Positions 1 to 11,452 are shown, counted from the first letter of the stretch. The stretch: 64,000 bases of DNA from Portunus trituberculatus (GCF_017591435.1 NC_059289.1:20102344-20166343); one strand, 5' to 3'. Notes: generated by a model from the sequence alone, not told the origin. Translations and numbers: made by a program.

Positions 1-585
1 TTTATTACATATCTGAACTTTAGCAGTTTCTGCTGCCTTCAGCTCGGTGTAGCGGTAAACTGACGCCTCAGCTCCGCTAATATGAACACAGCATAATTTC
101 CATTACTTACTTTCACCATTTCAGATGTTTTTGGTAACTGTTATATTGTGGTAGTGAAAACTTTGTATGACATAAATAAGAATTTTCCAATCGCTTTGTT
201 ATAAGGAAAAACAAGTACATATTACTCGGAAAATATATGCGCCGTGAAAGGCAACACTCCTGATATCTCGTGTCTATTTTTAGCCACAAACACTCCCAAA
301 CAGCAAAACATGACATATTGTTTTTCTTTCAACTCAGGAACGATATTATGCATGTGTCCAACTCGGGGATCGACTGGTGAGAAACGAGGAAGCAAATAAA
401 CTATAGTCACATAAGGCTTTGCTAAGTCGCTAACCTTAGCTAAAACATCTCGCACCAATTATACCACTTCCAGTCATTTCTGGGAGGAATGACTGTAATT
501 TTCATTTGTTTCACATCATTTAAGACTGGTTTAGCAAAAAGAAAAAAATCCATGATGTGGCCAGCACTGGCGAAATCACAAAGTC
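1..585. other. No recognisable gene; 5' flank of LINE
   Basis: Short open frames occur on both strands (for example 222-458 minus), but none shows a family motif, a start context or compositional bias that I recognise. The boundary with the LINE to the right is abrupt at about 586, where RT coding similarity stops. Confidence 0.5.
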
Positions 586-2495
586 TCAGATCTGCTGACG
601 CTGTACGGTTAATCTATTCTTATTTAAATGCTCCCATATACTACCCTTAATGATTTTCTCTAGTATCTTACATACTATACTAGTTAAACTGATTGGTCTA
701 TAATTATTCACATCATCCTTCCTACCTTTTTTAAATATTGGTGAAACATTAGCTAACTTCCAGTCCTGAGGTATCTCAGCAAACCTAAGTGATCTTTCAA
801 AGATTAACTTAAGTGCTTCAGAAATACTGTCTTCACCCTCCATAAGTACTCAGGCATGTAGCTCATCAGGACCACTAGCTTTCCTATCGTCTAGTTCAAG
901 AATAAATTTCCTAATAATTCCCGGTTTTATATCAATATTTTCTAAAGCTCTTAAACTACTCGTCGCAATGTTTGTAACAGGATTTCCTATTCTTTCCCTA
1001 GTAAATACTGAGGAAAATTGTTCATTCAATAATTCTACTATGTCTTCATTTTGATCCACTACTACACCATCTTTTCTGAGTGGTCCAATCTTATCCTTAT
1101 TTCTTTTATCACTGACTTTGTAATAACTATATAATTTTTTGGGATCTTTACTCCCAGCTCTAGCCAGTTTTATCTCTGCCTGCCTTTTACTTTTTTTTTA
1201 TAACCTTACTCAAATCATCCCTGACCTGTCTGTACCTAATCAAATCTACATCTTCCCCACTTTTCTGCAACTCTCTATATGCCCTCTTCTTCTCTCTGAT
1301 CTGTCTACCTATCTCGTGAGTCCACCATAATGGCTTCCTGTTTCTCTGCCTTATATCTTTGTAAGGGATACACTGCATCACTATACCCTTTACTACAACC
1401 TTAAAAATATCCCACATCTCCTGTGCAGTTTTATTTCAAAAACTATCTTCCCAGTTTACCTCTCCTAATAACTGATGTAACCTACCATAATTGCCTTTCT
1501 GATAGTTTGGGACTCTAGTCTTATTCACTATATTATCCCTACTGGAATTAATGATAAATCTAATTATATGATGGTCACTGTTTGCTAAAGTCTCTGATCT
1601 GTCTACCTATCTCGTGAGTCCATAATGGCTTCCTGTTTCTCTGCCTTATATCTTTGTAAGGGATACACTGCATCACTATACCCTTTACTACAACCTTAAA
1701 AATATCCCACATCTCCTGTGCAGTTTTATTTCAAAAACTATCTTCCCAGTTTACCTCTCCTAATAACTGATGTAACCTACCATAATTGCCTTTCTGATAG
1801 TTTGGGACTCTAGTCTTATTCACTATATTATCCCTACTGGAATTAATGATAAATCTAATTATATGATGGTCACTGTTTGCTAAAGTCTCTCCTACCTCAA
1901 CTTCCTTTAAACAATGCTCAATATTTGTTAGTACTATGTCTAAAACCTTCCTCCCCCTAGTAGGTTTATCTACCATCTGCACTAAATAGTTATCCTGAAA
2001 ACTTTCCATAAACTTATTTTCACTAGCATCTCCTACCATCCTCTCCCAGTTTACTGACTTAAGATTAAAATCCCTAAGATAATTGTCTGACTAGTACACC
2101 CCTATTTATCTCATCTACCATAAGGTTGTCTACATCTGCTGACTGGTTAGGTGGTCTATAAAAGCTCCTACTCTAATAACCTTACTTTTGTTTACTCTAA
2201 CATCCAGCCATAAGGACTCTACTCTGTTATCTACCTTAATACCATTAACCTGACTGGAAATGAAGGATTTTTTACATAAATAACTACTCCTCCACCTATC
2301 CTACCAATTCTCTGGTGTACATACATAATGTATCCATCTAGTTCATATTCTTTCCTATTTTCCCTAAACTTTTCCTCATTTACCCATGCCTCTGTGACAC
2401 ATACAACATCTAAGTCCTCCTCAACTATATAACTAGATAACTCGTCCTTCTTGTTCCTAAGACTCCTGGCATTTACATAAAAACATTTTTAAGTC
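586..2495 (-). pseudogene. LINE ORF2 remnant: endonuclease and N-terminal reverse transcriptase
   Basis: Reading the minus strand from about 2490, the fragments show typical endonuclease (EEP) features: an N-terminal NARSLRNKKDEL-type segment, EAWVNEE, GRIGGGVVIYV, and near 1890 the NSDHHII motif with the active-site Asp-His. A linker (1417-1187) follows, then RT beginning SGPDELHA (about 850) and NYRPISLTSIVCKILEKII (about 700-650). Several stops and frameshifts break it (for example in the FYRPPNQ region near 2150), so no full protein can be made. The product would have been the nickase/RT for target-primed reverse transcription. It is truncated before the catalytic YXDD. Confidence 0.8.
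1293..1888. repeat. Direct tandem duplication, about 298 bp per copy, inside LINE ORF2
   Basis: Copy 1 (about 1293-1590) and copy 2 (about 1591-1888) are nearly identical. The visible difference is a 3-bp deletion in copy 2 (GAGTCCATAATGG versus GAGTCCACCATAATGG). The junction and both outer ends share the pentamer TCTCT, so the breakpoints have microhomology. The duplication repeats the end of the endonuclease-RT linker and would destroy ORF2. Confidence 0.88.
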
Positions 2496-2646
2496 CTGCT
2501 ACTTTCCTAGATGCTTCTCCTTATTTGGAATCCTAATCTTATTCTCTCCTATTTGCACCTGGAAATCTTTCCTAATCTTTTCACTATCTCTGTTTATCCT
2601 ATCTAATTTATGTCTAACATCTTTCTTCTGGAATACATTTGCTACC

Positions 2647-3787
2647 TCACCCCCTATACACCATCCCAACTCCCCACTCCAGACATCCACTCAGCACATC
2701 CACACCCTTCCTACTCAGATGCACACCATCCCTAGCATACAAATCCCTTTGCCCATAGAACCTATCCCATACATCCACAAAGCTGACACCCACATCCTTA
2801 CACATCCCTTTTACCTGATCATTCACACCAATGGCCCTAGACAACCATTCCCTGCTAACATACACACGAGGCAAGATTCCTGACACTACACACCTACTAC
2901 CACTCTCCCTTATCTTGCCTAACATTTCCCGAAATCTTGCCACTAACTCCTCTGACCCACCTGCTCTGACATCATTCCCACCTACGTGCAAAACTACTAC
3001 ACCCTCCCTCTCCATCCCCCCAACTCTCTTCTGCACCTCCTCACTCACTGCCTTCACACCTGCACCAGGCAGGCATACACACGTTCGTCCTCCTATCCCT
3101 GTCTTTCCCACAGAAAGTGCTATCTAAGTACCTAACCTGAGAGTCACCCACCACACACACCTGAGGTGTGCTAGGCACAACCCTCCTCCTCCTCTCCTCT
3201 ACCCCCTTCTCTCTCCTTTCACTCACCACAACCACCTCATTCACTCCACTCTCACTCTCCCCCTCCCCCTCCAACAAACCGAACCCATTTTCACACTCAA
3301 CAGATTTAGTCCTATCCTCCCTAACTGCTTCTGCTTTCCTTCCCCTCGCAACCTGCCATCTCTGCCCATCCTGACTACTATCTTTCCCAGTCTGGCTCGC
3401 CTGCTCCCTCTTCCCCACTCTGCTCTTCCTGACAGGGCCAAGCCACCCTGTCGCCCTCAGAAGGTCCAACCTTCGGCCTAACACTGATCTCCTGCCTAAT
3501 TTTTTCCACTGCCTCCCAAGCCTTTTAACCTCCTCCTTCAACTCAAAGATGAGAACTGTCGCACTTTTCCCCTCACTTAGCTTTCTCATTTCCTCTCGCA
3601 ATTCTCGGTGCTCAAGAGAAAGAACTAAATTCTCGCTCTTGAGCCTACACACCATACACTCAGAAAAGTCAACGACCTTCCTGTCATGCCCACACATCTT
3701 ACACACAACAAACTCGCCCAATCCCACCTCAACACTCTCTTTCACGCACTCAATCACACTCTGATATACCTCAGTAGCTACTGCCAT
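2647..3787 (-). pseudogene. LINE ORF1 with Cys-rich N-terminus and SGNH hydrolase domain (frameshifted)
   Basis: Two overlapping minus-strand frames (3787-3041 and 3111-2647) make one ORF1. The chosen ATG at 3787 follows in-frame stops. The first frame has an N-terminal Cys/His cluster (residues about 30-47, CKMCGHDRK then CMVC) that resembles a small zinc finger, a charged coiled-coil-like stretch (about 48-95), a basic linker, and the SGNH block I motif GDSQVRYL. After a frameshift near 3060-3110, the second frame has block III (HVGGNDVRAGG) and block V (DGVHLSRKG) with the Asp-x-x-His pair. The catalytic Ser, Gly, Asn and Asp/His are thus all present. In CR1-type ORF1 proteins the esterase-like domain is thought to act in RNP or membrane association; the substrate here is unknown. 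Confidence 0.78.
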
Positions 3788-4140
3788 ACTAATTTACAAT
3801 ATATTAACTCACAAGAACACTACACGTAGCTAACAAACAAATAAAAATACTTGGTGACAGCGGGGTGGGGGAACCGCGGTGGTGGGGGGCCTAAGTGAGG
3901 TCAACTAATCCTCTTTCAAGGTCAACTTGAGGGTTACAAACCTAGTCTCCTCGCTCTACCAAAATACTTTTAACTCACAAACACTGATTCTAACCACTAT
4001 TTCACTCTAATCTAACACTTCCAGTACACACTTCCACTTCACTAACACTCAAAAGCACCACACACAGACACCAAGCACAAACACCACTCGCTAACTATAA
4101 AAACAACAACCAAAAACGGAGCGCACACACAACACATCCA
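3788..4140 (-). other. Probable 5' leader of the CR1-like LINE
   Basis: No coding potential. The sequence immediately upstream (minus strand) of the ORF1 start contains a G-rich patch (3855-3890) and CA-rich DNA. I infer it is the element's 5' UTR from its position only. The element boundary is not defined by a target-site duplication that I can see. Confidence 0.35.
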
Positions 4141-4165
4141 CTCGCCACCACAGCTACGCTGGAAG

Positions 4166-4257
4166 TATCGGCATAAAATAAGCCGATACCGATACCGATA
4201 CCCAAAAAATGGGCCGATACTGCCGATTCCGATACCAATACCAATGTATCGGTACAT
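4166..4257. repeat. Imperfect GATACC/CGATAC hexamer cluster
   Basis: About 90 bp with repeated CCGATACCGATACCGATACC-type units, ending in GTATCGGTACATCTCTA. On the minus strand it starts TAGAGATGTACCGATAC, a motif that resembles sub-terminal repeats at the ends of hAT-like DNA transposons. That assignment is tentative; only one end is visible. Confidence 0.4.
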
Positions 4258-4472
4258 CTCTAAATTTTACGTGTTTTTGTTAATACGCGACCGAAAAAAT
4301 ATTATAATTAATTAAATTTGCCCGATCGGTTTGTTTATACACAATTTGGACCACATCCTGCATTCCCCCTATTATCTATTTTCATATGAAAATTACAAAT
4401 TTGATTTATGCGAATTTTCAAATACTTGATGCCTCTTGGAACGCATCTATCGTGTAAATCGAGAGTTACCTG
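4258..4472. mobile_element. Tigger/pogo-like DNA transposon end (right terminus at 4472)
   Basis: Read on the minus strand from 4472 the sequence begins CAGGTAACTCTCGATTTACA, followed by a GCGTTCCAAGAGGC-type stretch. This is the usual look of TcMar-Tigger/pogo-family termini, which begin CAGG and flank a TA target. The internal part has no transposase frame. The other end is not identified. Confidence 0.4.
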
Positions 4473-4478
4473 TATATA

Positions 4479-4560
4479 CAGGCAACCCCCGCTTAACGAA
4501 TGGGTTACATTCCTAAAAACCATTCATTGCGTCAATTTTCATTAAGTGAACCAATAATAA
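4479..4560. mobile_element. Second Tigger/pogo-like terminus facing right
   Basis: Starts CAGGCAACCCCCGCTTAACG at 4479 immediately after TATATA (4473-4478). It has the same layout as the neighbouring terminus at 4472 but points the other way. Only the terminus is recognisable; the distal inverted repeat was not found to the right. Confidence 0.4.
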
Positions 4561-7500
4561 CAAGTTTGACCCCTGACGAACTTCCATTGAGAGTAAAGAA
4601 AGCAAGAGTGCATCATAGTACAGTAAAAGGTTTAATGAAAGTAAAAATTATGAAGTTAAACATTTAAGCAGGTTAATTTAAGACTAAATCCTTATAATGA
4701 ACACTAATGTATATATGTAAGTAACTTTATAATGTTGATCTTAAATTTATGAAGGGAGGGAGAGTGGAGCGGGAAACACGCTAGCCAGCAACCTGTGAAA
4801 TGTAAACAAATGGCAAATCATTGTACCATATACAAAACTTATGTACCACATTTCCACAAGGCTTTCCATTTTATCCATTGCAGTCACGAGTTCAGGTGGT
4901 TATTTTAGCTTGACTTGAAAATAGTAAAGACAGTAGATGGAGTCAAGATGAGCAATGATATTAGTTTTCTCACCTCTCTCATGTCTGTGAATAATATCCA
5001 GCTTCACTTCAAGAGTAAGAGACTTCCTGGTCTTGTTAGCAACGCTAGGCGACATTGCTTGATTCAATCATTCGCAGTTCGAATTATCGCCAATTCAAAC
5101 TCAGTTAATTAATACCCAATCCTCAAGGTTCGACCGACTAACTTGCCAATTCAACAGTGTAAACCGACCCTACCCTGTGCGTCGTTTAAGGCTGCGTCAC
5201 ACTATCACTTTTCTGTCAACTTTCTGAAGATTGTCAACTTTTCTTGACGCTGGTCATCACACATAAGCTCGCTTCCACCTTTGTCACATTTGTCAACTGT
5301 AAACGATTTTTTATCTATTTTGCAATGCACGTTGTTACTTGGTTTAATGATATCCCACCCCAAAAACCCCAAAATTGTTGGGGAAGAGATGTAGGCATAA
5401 GTTGAAAAATTCATGACTTGAAAAGTAAGCATTTGCAACAGAAATGATGAGACCATCAATCAAAACATTACACATCTTACCAGAAACACATAAGCGACAT
5501 CAGAAAATCATGGCTTGGGTGAAATTGAAAATTGTCCATTGCATCAATGGTTGTATGTTGATACTTAGAACACAAAATGTGCACTCCTGACTGTCTGGAA
5601 AAATCCCTAATTATGAAAAAAAATTCCCTACATTTTAGAAAATCCCTAGATTTGGAGAAATTTATCTAATGCAGAAAATTTTGTGTTTTACACATAAAAC
5701 CATTGATCCATTCTAACTAAACCTAACCTAACCTAATGCTAGAATTTCCGTGCTCTAAACAAAACTTATTTATTAGCATTAATACTAAACGAGTAATTTG
5801 CGAGGGAAAAAGTATAGAAAAAAAAGTGTCTCAGAAAAATGCTTTATTTCCAGTGATGCATTCTTTTTTTAAAGTGTCAGTGTGACAGACAGCTTTCTCC
5901 ATTAATAATGTTATCCTTGCAATAACTTAGGTTATATTTAGTTAGAGGTTAGGTTTAAATAGAATGCATCAATGAACCAGCACATGAAAATCTTTGCATT
6001 TAAAAAAATCCCCAAATTTAGAAAATGATCCCCAAAATCAAAGAGGTGCCCACCTCATGGATCAATTTGCAGGTATTATTTCAGTCTTACACCAACAGCA
6101 ACAAGGCTTTTGTTACCCTTCTCATCTTATAAAGCTTTTCATTCTGAGTAATTTGAGCCCATACATACCTGTGACAAATCGTTTATAACATTGATAAAAA
6201 TTGCTTAAAAATTTACCACTTTTTGGGGAGAGCAGGTAACACCCACCTGTGTGATGGACTGTTAAGTAATGAAGAATGCTGTTATATGTGTTCATTTGTG
6301 TGTGCATATTGTCACATTATTTGCACATGCATGAAATGAATGGTGATGATTGATTCTTTTTTTTTGGGTATGCAGCCACTGACCAATAAAAATAATACAG
6401 AATAATTCTAGCCAATCAGAGCAGTTTGTGGAGAGGCAACTCTTTTCTAATTCAGTATATGGAAGATGTCTGCCCTGGCAGGGAGTTGCTGCAATCATAT
6501 CCAATGTATCACCATATTTCATGAAAAGAAATAATGTAAAGACTATATTAATTTCTTAGCGTTGCCAGTCGGGTTAGGCTAGTTTGCTATGGTTAAATCC
6601 TTTTAATTGTGTTAGATAGTTAATTTTGTTCTGAGGAAGACATATCATTAGTGTGTCACCTGAACTAGGCTACACTAGTTAGGTTAGAGTAGGTTAGGTT
6701 AGGTTAGTGTAGATTCATTCAAAACAGGTCCAAATATACCAGAAAAATGCTTTGTTTTATCACAAAATCGTGTTTCCATTAGAGATGGGGGTAGGTTAGA
6801 AGAAACAAGGATTTGCAATGGAAATGAAGTGCATATTCATTCAAAACGGGTCAAAATCTACCAGAAGCATTAATTTCATCCACAAGTGAATTGTTAGTAA
6901 CTGTAAAAATTTACCAATTTGCAGTATCACCTAACCATGGAATCTATTTTCTGGTGAAAAATGTTGTGAAATGAATTATGGTATGTCATTTCAAGAGCAA
7001 ATGAATTTTTGGATAATCTTACCAATAGGACCTCCTAACGAAGCAGTAAAATACTCACATTTAGTGATAAAGTACTTAATGCACAATACGTTTCTTGTGG
7101 TTTTACTTGGGGAACGGCCTTAGTGTGTCATACACAAGCCTTCAAATGTGCGGTGTTTGGCGAGTTTTCTCTAAGTCCAGCAAGCTGTGGCGAGCCACGG
7201 AGCTCCATCACACTCGGAAATGAGCAGTACACTGACTTGCATTTGTTTCTAGCTGGGGTTTGTGGGTAACTGCTGAATAGGATTCTTATTGTGTCTATAG
7301 TTCTTTTGTCCAATGATGCGCCACCACCTCTTAACACCACGAGCTGCGCCAATGGGAATTTGCTATATGTATTCGTAGGCGGGGCACAGCTGGGCAGAGA
7401 GGTGTACAAAGACATCTGAGTGCGCAGTTCAGCCATGGCCACCAGTGACATTAGTTTTATATAGGTTGCGAATTTGATTACTGAGAAATCATCGCTCCTG

Positions 7501-7660
7501 CAATGCAAGTCAGTGTACAATCCAGAAGAGGACCAGCCAGGACCTTCATCCTTTCGTTAAGGTATTGTGAGGAGGGGTATTGGTAGAGGTAGGGCATATT
7601 GCATCAAGCTATAAGAGAACCGGTGTTGGGGAGGGAAGCTGTCCCAAAGCAAGGATACAG
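4561..7660. other. AT-rich non-coding DNA with short TTAGG-like islands
   Basis: No supported gene. Short runs of the arthropod telomere-type unit occur at about 5713-5735 (AACCTAACCTAACC on plus) and about 6655-6712 (TTAGGTTAGG on plus). A stretch beginning TTAAGGCTGCGTCACACTA at about 5188 looks like a MITE-type terminus, but no partner was found. The 130-codon minus frame at 7520-7128 has no recognisable domain. Confidence 0.45.
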
Positions 7661-7661
7661 T

Positions 7662-7980
7662 AGGCTAGGTTTATGTTAGGGTTAGGTTAGCGTTGTAGGG
7701 GGGGAGACAGCCCACCCAGCTAGGTTAGGTTAGGTTTAAGTTAGGGTTAGATCAGTGCTGTAGGGGGGTACGGGGAGGCTGCGCCCCCCCGGCTAGGTTA
7801 GGTTAGGTTTATGTTAGTGTTGTAGGGGTGTCTGGCGGGGCGCAGTCCCCCCAGCTAGGTTAGGTTAGGTTTATGTTAGGGTTAGGTTAGTGTTGTAGGG
7901 TGTCCGGGGGACGTAGCCCCCCCCCGGCTAGGTTAGGTTAGGTTAGGTTTATGTTAGGGTTAGGTTAGTGTCCTACAGGG
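7662..7980. repeat. TTAGG-rich minisatellite, about five 58-73 bp units
   Basis: Units begin at about 7662, 7720, 7793, 7855 and 7928. Each has CTAGGTTAGGTTAGG, then TTTATGTTAGGGTTAGG, a GTGTTGTAGGG segment, and a G-rich/C-rich tail ending GCCCCCCCAG or similar. The units differ in length and in the G/C tract. The (GGTTA)n core equals the arthropod telomere repeat TTAGG, so this is a compound interstitial telomere-like minisatellite. Confidence 0.8.
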
Positions 7981-9518
7981 GGAGGGTTATGTAAAACTTC
8001 CCTATATTTAGGGATATTTTCCAACATTTGGGGAAATTTCCCTAGATTTTTCAAAGTCCATATGTCACTCAAATATGCCTTCCCCCCCTAAAACCCCCGA
8101 TTCCCCACAGGCCCCCAAGCTTGCTGGGACTGGGGAGGGATGACATAAGAATATATAAGGAGCTGCTATTGGTAAGATTTACAGAATTTTTTTTTTTTTT
8201 ATTCCATCTTAGGCCAACCTCTCATTCTCAATGCTCTTGGACAACCTGTGGGAAATCAGGTTTTTGTGTGGGGAAGCACTAAGTAGCGCAATGTACATTG
8301 AAAAGGAGGTCGAAAATCAACAAAAAAAAAAAAAATGTTGAGGCGGCAGTGTCAACCCTTGGTTTGTTTATCTCAAGAAACGTTAGCAACGCTACATTAC
8401 TGGTCTGCTACACTACATCCCATAACTATTCCACGTCAGACTGACGCCTTTCCCTTCCGTCAAGTTTGTTGATATTGGGAATCGAGAGGGATAGTGGCGA
8501 AAAGGATGATGATTATATTTTGCAGCTTTACCCCAAGTTCGACCAATGAAACAAACTCACCAATAAAGGAACAGAGCTGCTGCTTCCGAGTAGCGTCATC
8601 CTAGAGTATGCACTTTTTAGAAATCCATCTCTCATAGCCACCAAATGTTGATGGCTAAAACGAGTTCCTTTGCTTAATGTCAAGATACAATTCATCATCA
8701 CTTGTAACGTTTTCAGCTTGGATCGTTTTACCCTGCTGTCCGTCGTCTTTCTCCGCCAGCCAGCTCTCAGCTGGTGTGTTGAGTAGTGCTGTCACAGTCA
8801 GGGTTGCCGGGTTATCTACACAACAACGTAGAATAGGAGTGTTGCCACCAACAGCATCGTTTCAAATGTGGAAATTATTCCACATTTACGTGGAAATTTA
8901 CACGCCATACTATAGGAGAAACGTATGCTAATATAATGAAAGAAACATTGTTGTCATAATTCTGCATATATTAAAAAATACTACCATGACTCTTTCCAAC
9001 ATTTTAGTACATATTTCTTTCCAAAGTGACACTGATTCTTGGAAGGGTGTGGATGTAGAAATGTATTCCACGATCAGATGCCAGATGTCACAATATTTCT
9101 ACGCTAGCAGACGAATTTCCACGTTACGCCAACCCTGCGTCACTGCCAGGTCAGGTCGAGTTGCCAACTTTATCCTAATTCATCCTTAACAATTACCCTG
9201 TTTGCTTTAAAATTACCCTGGTTGTTGAAAATCTATATTTCAAAGATCATTTATTTGTATGTATATGTAAGAAATATTACCATAATATGTATAGTGATGA
9301 AATAATAATATTACCTACGCTGAAATTGAATAATGTTACCGTGATAGCGCTCAAATTACCCTAAACATGGTAATTACCCTGCACCTGGCACTATTATAGA
9401 TGGGCAAAGAAACATTAACTTTAAACTGACTGTCACTAACTCTACGGTACCTATCTACATCAACATGTTTGTTAAGTTCTAAGCCCACTAACGTGTTTCC
9501 CAGCTATAGGCCTGTACA
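7981..9518. other. Non-coding DNA; possible small inverted-terminal element at about 8800-9136
   Basis: No gene supported. A T14 run lies at about 8190 and an A13 run at about 8321. CAGGGTTGCC at about 8800 and its near complement GCCAACCCTG at about 9127 bracket about 335 AT-rich bases containing short palindromes, which would fit a small MITE. The terminal repeats are only 8-10 bp and no clean target duplication is visible. Confidence 0.3.
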
Positions 9519-9629
<111 letters not shown>

Positions 9630-10191
9630 CTTTTCTTTATTCCTTGCTAACATACAGTTCCACCAATGAAAAATTGAAAACCTCTATTAATAATAAAAGA
9701 AAAACGATATATTGTGATCTTGATCTTGATATAATTTTGTTCTTGATTTTAATCATCTAGGTCAGCTTTTATTTTGTAATTACCTCAGATCAATATAATC
9801 TCACCACGTTTGATGTAATTCTGATGTAATAAGATTTTTGGGGCTATTCTGAGGTCATTTAAGCATCCTCCATGGTAATTCTTAAGTAATAGTAGTACTT
9901 GACACTTTTTGATCACTTTCTGCCAAAAGGGCTGTTAACCCATGTATGGTGTGTATATTGAGGTTATTAAAAGTTTCCCATGGTTTATACAGTTGTTTTG
10001 AAAATACATTGTTATTATTTACCTACGCTTGCTTTAAATGACTTAGGAGGGAGACATTCCTATTACTGATCTCAGCATCATATGACCCTGGCTGTCGCTG
10101 TGCATACCTATAGTTAAGAACTCACTCACTATTACTGATCTCTGCATGATCTGTATACCGTTATCTCGTCCTCATAAACAAATAATACTAT
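9630..10191. other. Non-coding DNA flanking the gypsy 3' LTR
   Basis: AT-rich, no ORF with recognisable content. It ends ...AATACTAT immediately before the LTR. The matching flank on the other side of the element is lost, so no target-site duplication can be tested. Confidence 0.5.
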
Positions 10192-10502
10192 TGTACTGAA
10201 CCTTCGTGAGGCTCAGTCTCTTGTACTGGGCCTAAGTGAAGCTTAGGCCTAGTAAGAAAAATAAAAAAACATGTAACGAATCCAAGGGGGAGGGATAAAC
10301 ACGCAAACTTAACAAAAAATAGACACTTTAATTCACCAACGACCCATCACAGTCATGTCACTTCCTATCTATCCTACCTATATTATGGGAGACCTATGGG
10401 GGGTGGAAAACGTGGGTAACTCAGCTGGAGGTGAGGTGGCGTGAGGGTGCGTGAGGTGGCGTCCCGAGAGGTAAAATGGCGGCCCGTCCCTCGCGGCGTC
10501 CT

Positions 10503-10542
<40 letters not shown>

Positions 10543-10841
10543 GAGTTCGGCCTGCTGTGGTGGAAGTGGCAGAGGGTTCCACAGGGGTGGTGCTGTAACC
10601 ATAAGAATTATCTCATGAGTTGTTCTTGCCAGACCACGTGGTGTATTGCAGCTCCTCCTGGAGATGGTTGGAGAGCGTACCTCAAGACGAGAGCGGGTGA
10701 TGGTCTGTGTCGACGCCGAATTTACGAATTTTTATAGAAAAGAGGGGTGAAGGAAGCGTTTATCACGCAGCTCACTTTATATAGGCGGCGGCCATGATAA
10801 CTGTGCACGCAGCCATACGTCATCCCTCTTCTCCCCCTACA
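10192..10841 (-). repeat. 3' LTR of the gypsy element (complete, about 650 bp)
   Basis: Bounded on plus by TGTACTG (10192) and CCCCTACA (10841), giving TG...CA termini with TGTA/TACA ends. It contains a (CT)n tract at 10504-10539. The first ~185 bp match 16731-16915. The right edge at 10841 is inferred from the terminal dinucleotide and from the TATA position, because the other LTR is incomplete. Confidence 0.75.
10776..10785 (-). promoter_or_regulatory. TATA box in the LTR
   Basis: The minus strand reads CCTATATAAAGTGAG here, a good TATA match inside the LTR about 60 bp from its upstream edge. It is probably the U3 promoter element. The expected start site lies about 25-30 bp further left. 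Confidence 0.55.
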
Positions 10842-11452
10842 GGGACTCTCTATCTAAAATCTCCTAGCTACATAGCTGAAGAGAAGATGAGGATTTGGAC
10901 TAAATAAATATCCTAATATTGGGTAATAATCCCAATCCAGTACTGCCACTTGGTACATGGCTTTTTCCTCAGGGAAAACAAATCCTCGTCTTCTCTTTTA
11001 CATTTAAAAAAAAAAGTAACACACATGACAATCCACGTAATCGCGATGCACCAACGTAACCTCACATAACCATTTAAAGCTTTTTCCCCTATTTACAGTG
11101 TCCAGGGTATCTGTGGTATGACTGACCTCTGTTTCAACATTTAACACTTTACAACTTTTCCACTTAGTGCGAGACCTTGACGTCTCTACCGGTCCGGCAG
11201 GACCTGACCTCCCAGTTGGTGTTGCAACTCCCACTTCCCATCAGTCCAGGCGTACAGGGGCGGAGTAGAGAGGCCGACGTAGTCCTCTCCATGGCCTTAT
11301 TCTGTGGGGACTAGATTCAGGAGGCCCCTCCTCCTGAACATTCCAGCCACCCCCACCAGTGGCGGTCTCCTTCCCCAGCAGCGGGTCTGATGTAGCTGCA
11401 AAAGAAGTATAGGGCAGTCACAAGATTCCAATGTCCCTAGGGGTCTATACAC
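10842..11452 (-). other. 3' non-coding region of the gypsy element
   Basis: Between the integrase stop and the 3' LTR. There is no env-like ORF: no signal peptide or membrane segment is seen. The sequence beside the LTR reads AGATAGAGAGTCCC on the minus strand, only a weak polypurine tract. Confidence 0.45.

Larger units (their letters stand above)
586..4140 (-). mobile_element. CR1-like non-LTR retrotransposon, 3'-truncated
   Basis: On the minus strand the order is 5' leader (about 3788-4140), ORF1 with an SGNH/esterase domain (3787-2647), AP-type endonuclease (about 2490-1900), linker, and the start of a reverse transcriptase (1059-586). An esterase-bearing ORF1 followed by endonuclease-RT is characteristic of CR1/L2-group LINEs, so I place it there by architecture, not by tree. 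The element stops in the RT fingers/palm at 586, so the YXDD motif and the 3' end are missing. LINEs usually lose their 5' ends, so loss of the 3' end points to a later deletion or rearrangement. ORF2 is additionally disrupted by a 298-bp tandem duplication. Confidence 0.8.

Noticed and set aside
113..458. Overlapping minus-strand frames of 67 and 78 codons
   Set aside because: No recognisable domain, AT-rich, no homologous copy elsewhere in the window; cannot be supported as a gene.
2831..3764. Plus-strand Pro/Ser/Thr-rich frames opposite LINE ORF1
   Set aside because: They are antisense shadows of the SGNH-domain ORF1.
5188..5300. TTAAGGCTGCGTCACACTA as a piggyBac- or Harbinger-type terminus
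   Set aside because: No matching inverted end or target duplication found nearby; left as a note only.
7128..7520. 130-codon minus-strand frame
   Set aside because: Composition and sequence show no domain or repeat family; isolated in non-coding DNA. A host exon cannot be excluded but is unsupported.
7662..7980. Considered a CRISPR-like array because of regularly spaced repeats
   Set aside because: The units are telomere-type minisatellites with variable G/C tracts in a eukaryotic retroelement-rich context; there are no unique spacers or cas genes.
10842..11452. Looked for an env gene downstream of gypsy integrase
   Set aside because: No long frame, signal peptide or membrane segment between the integrase stop and the 3' LTR.
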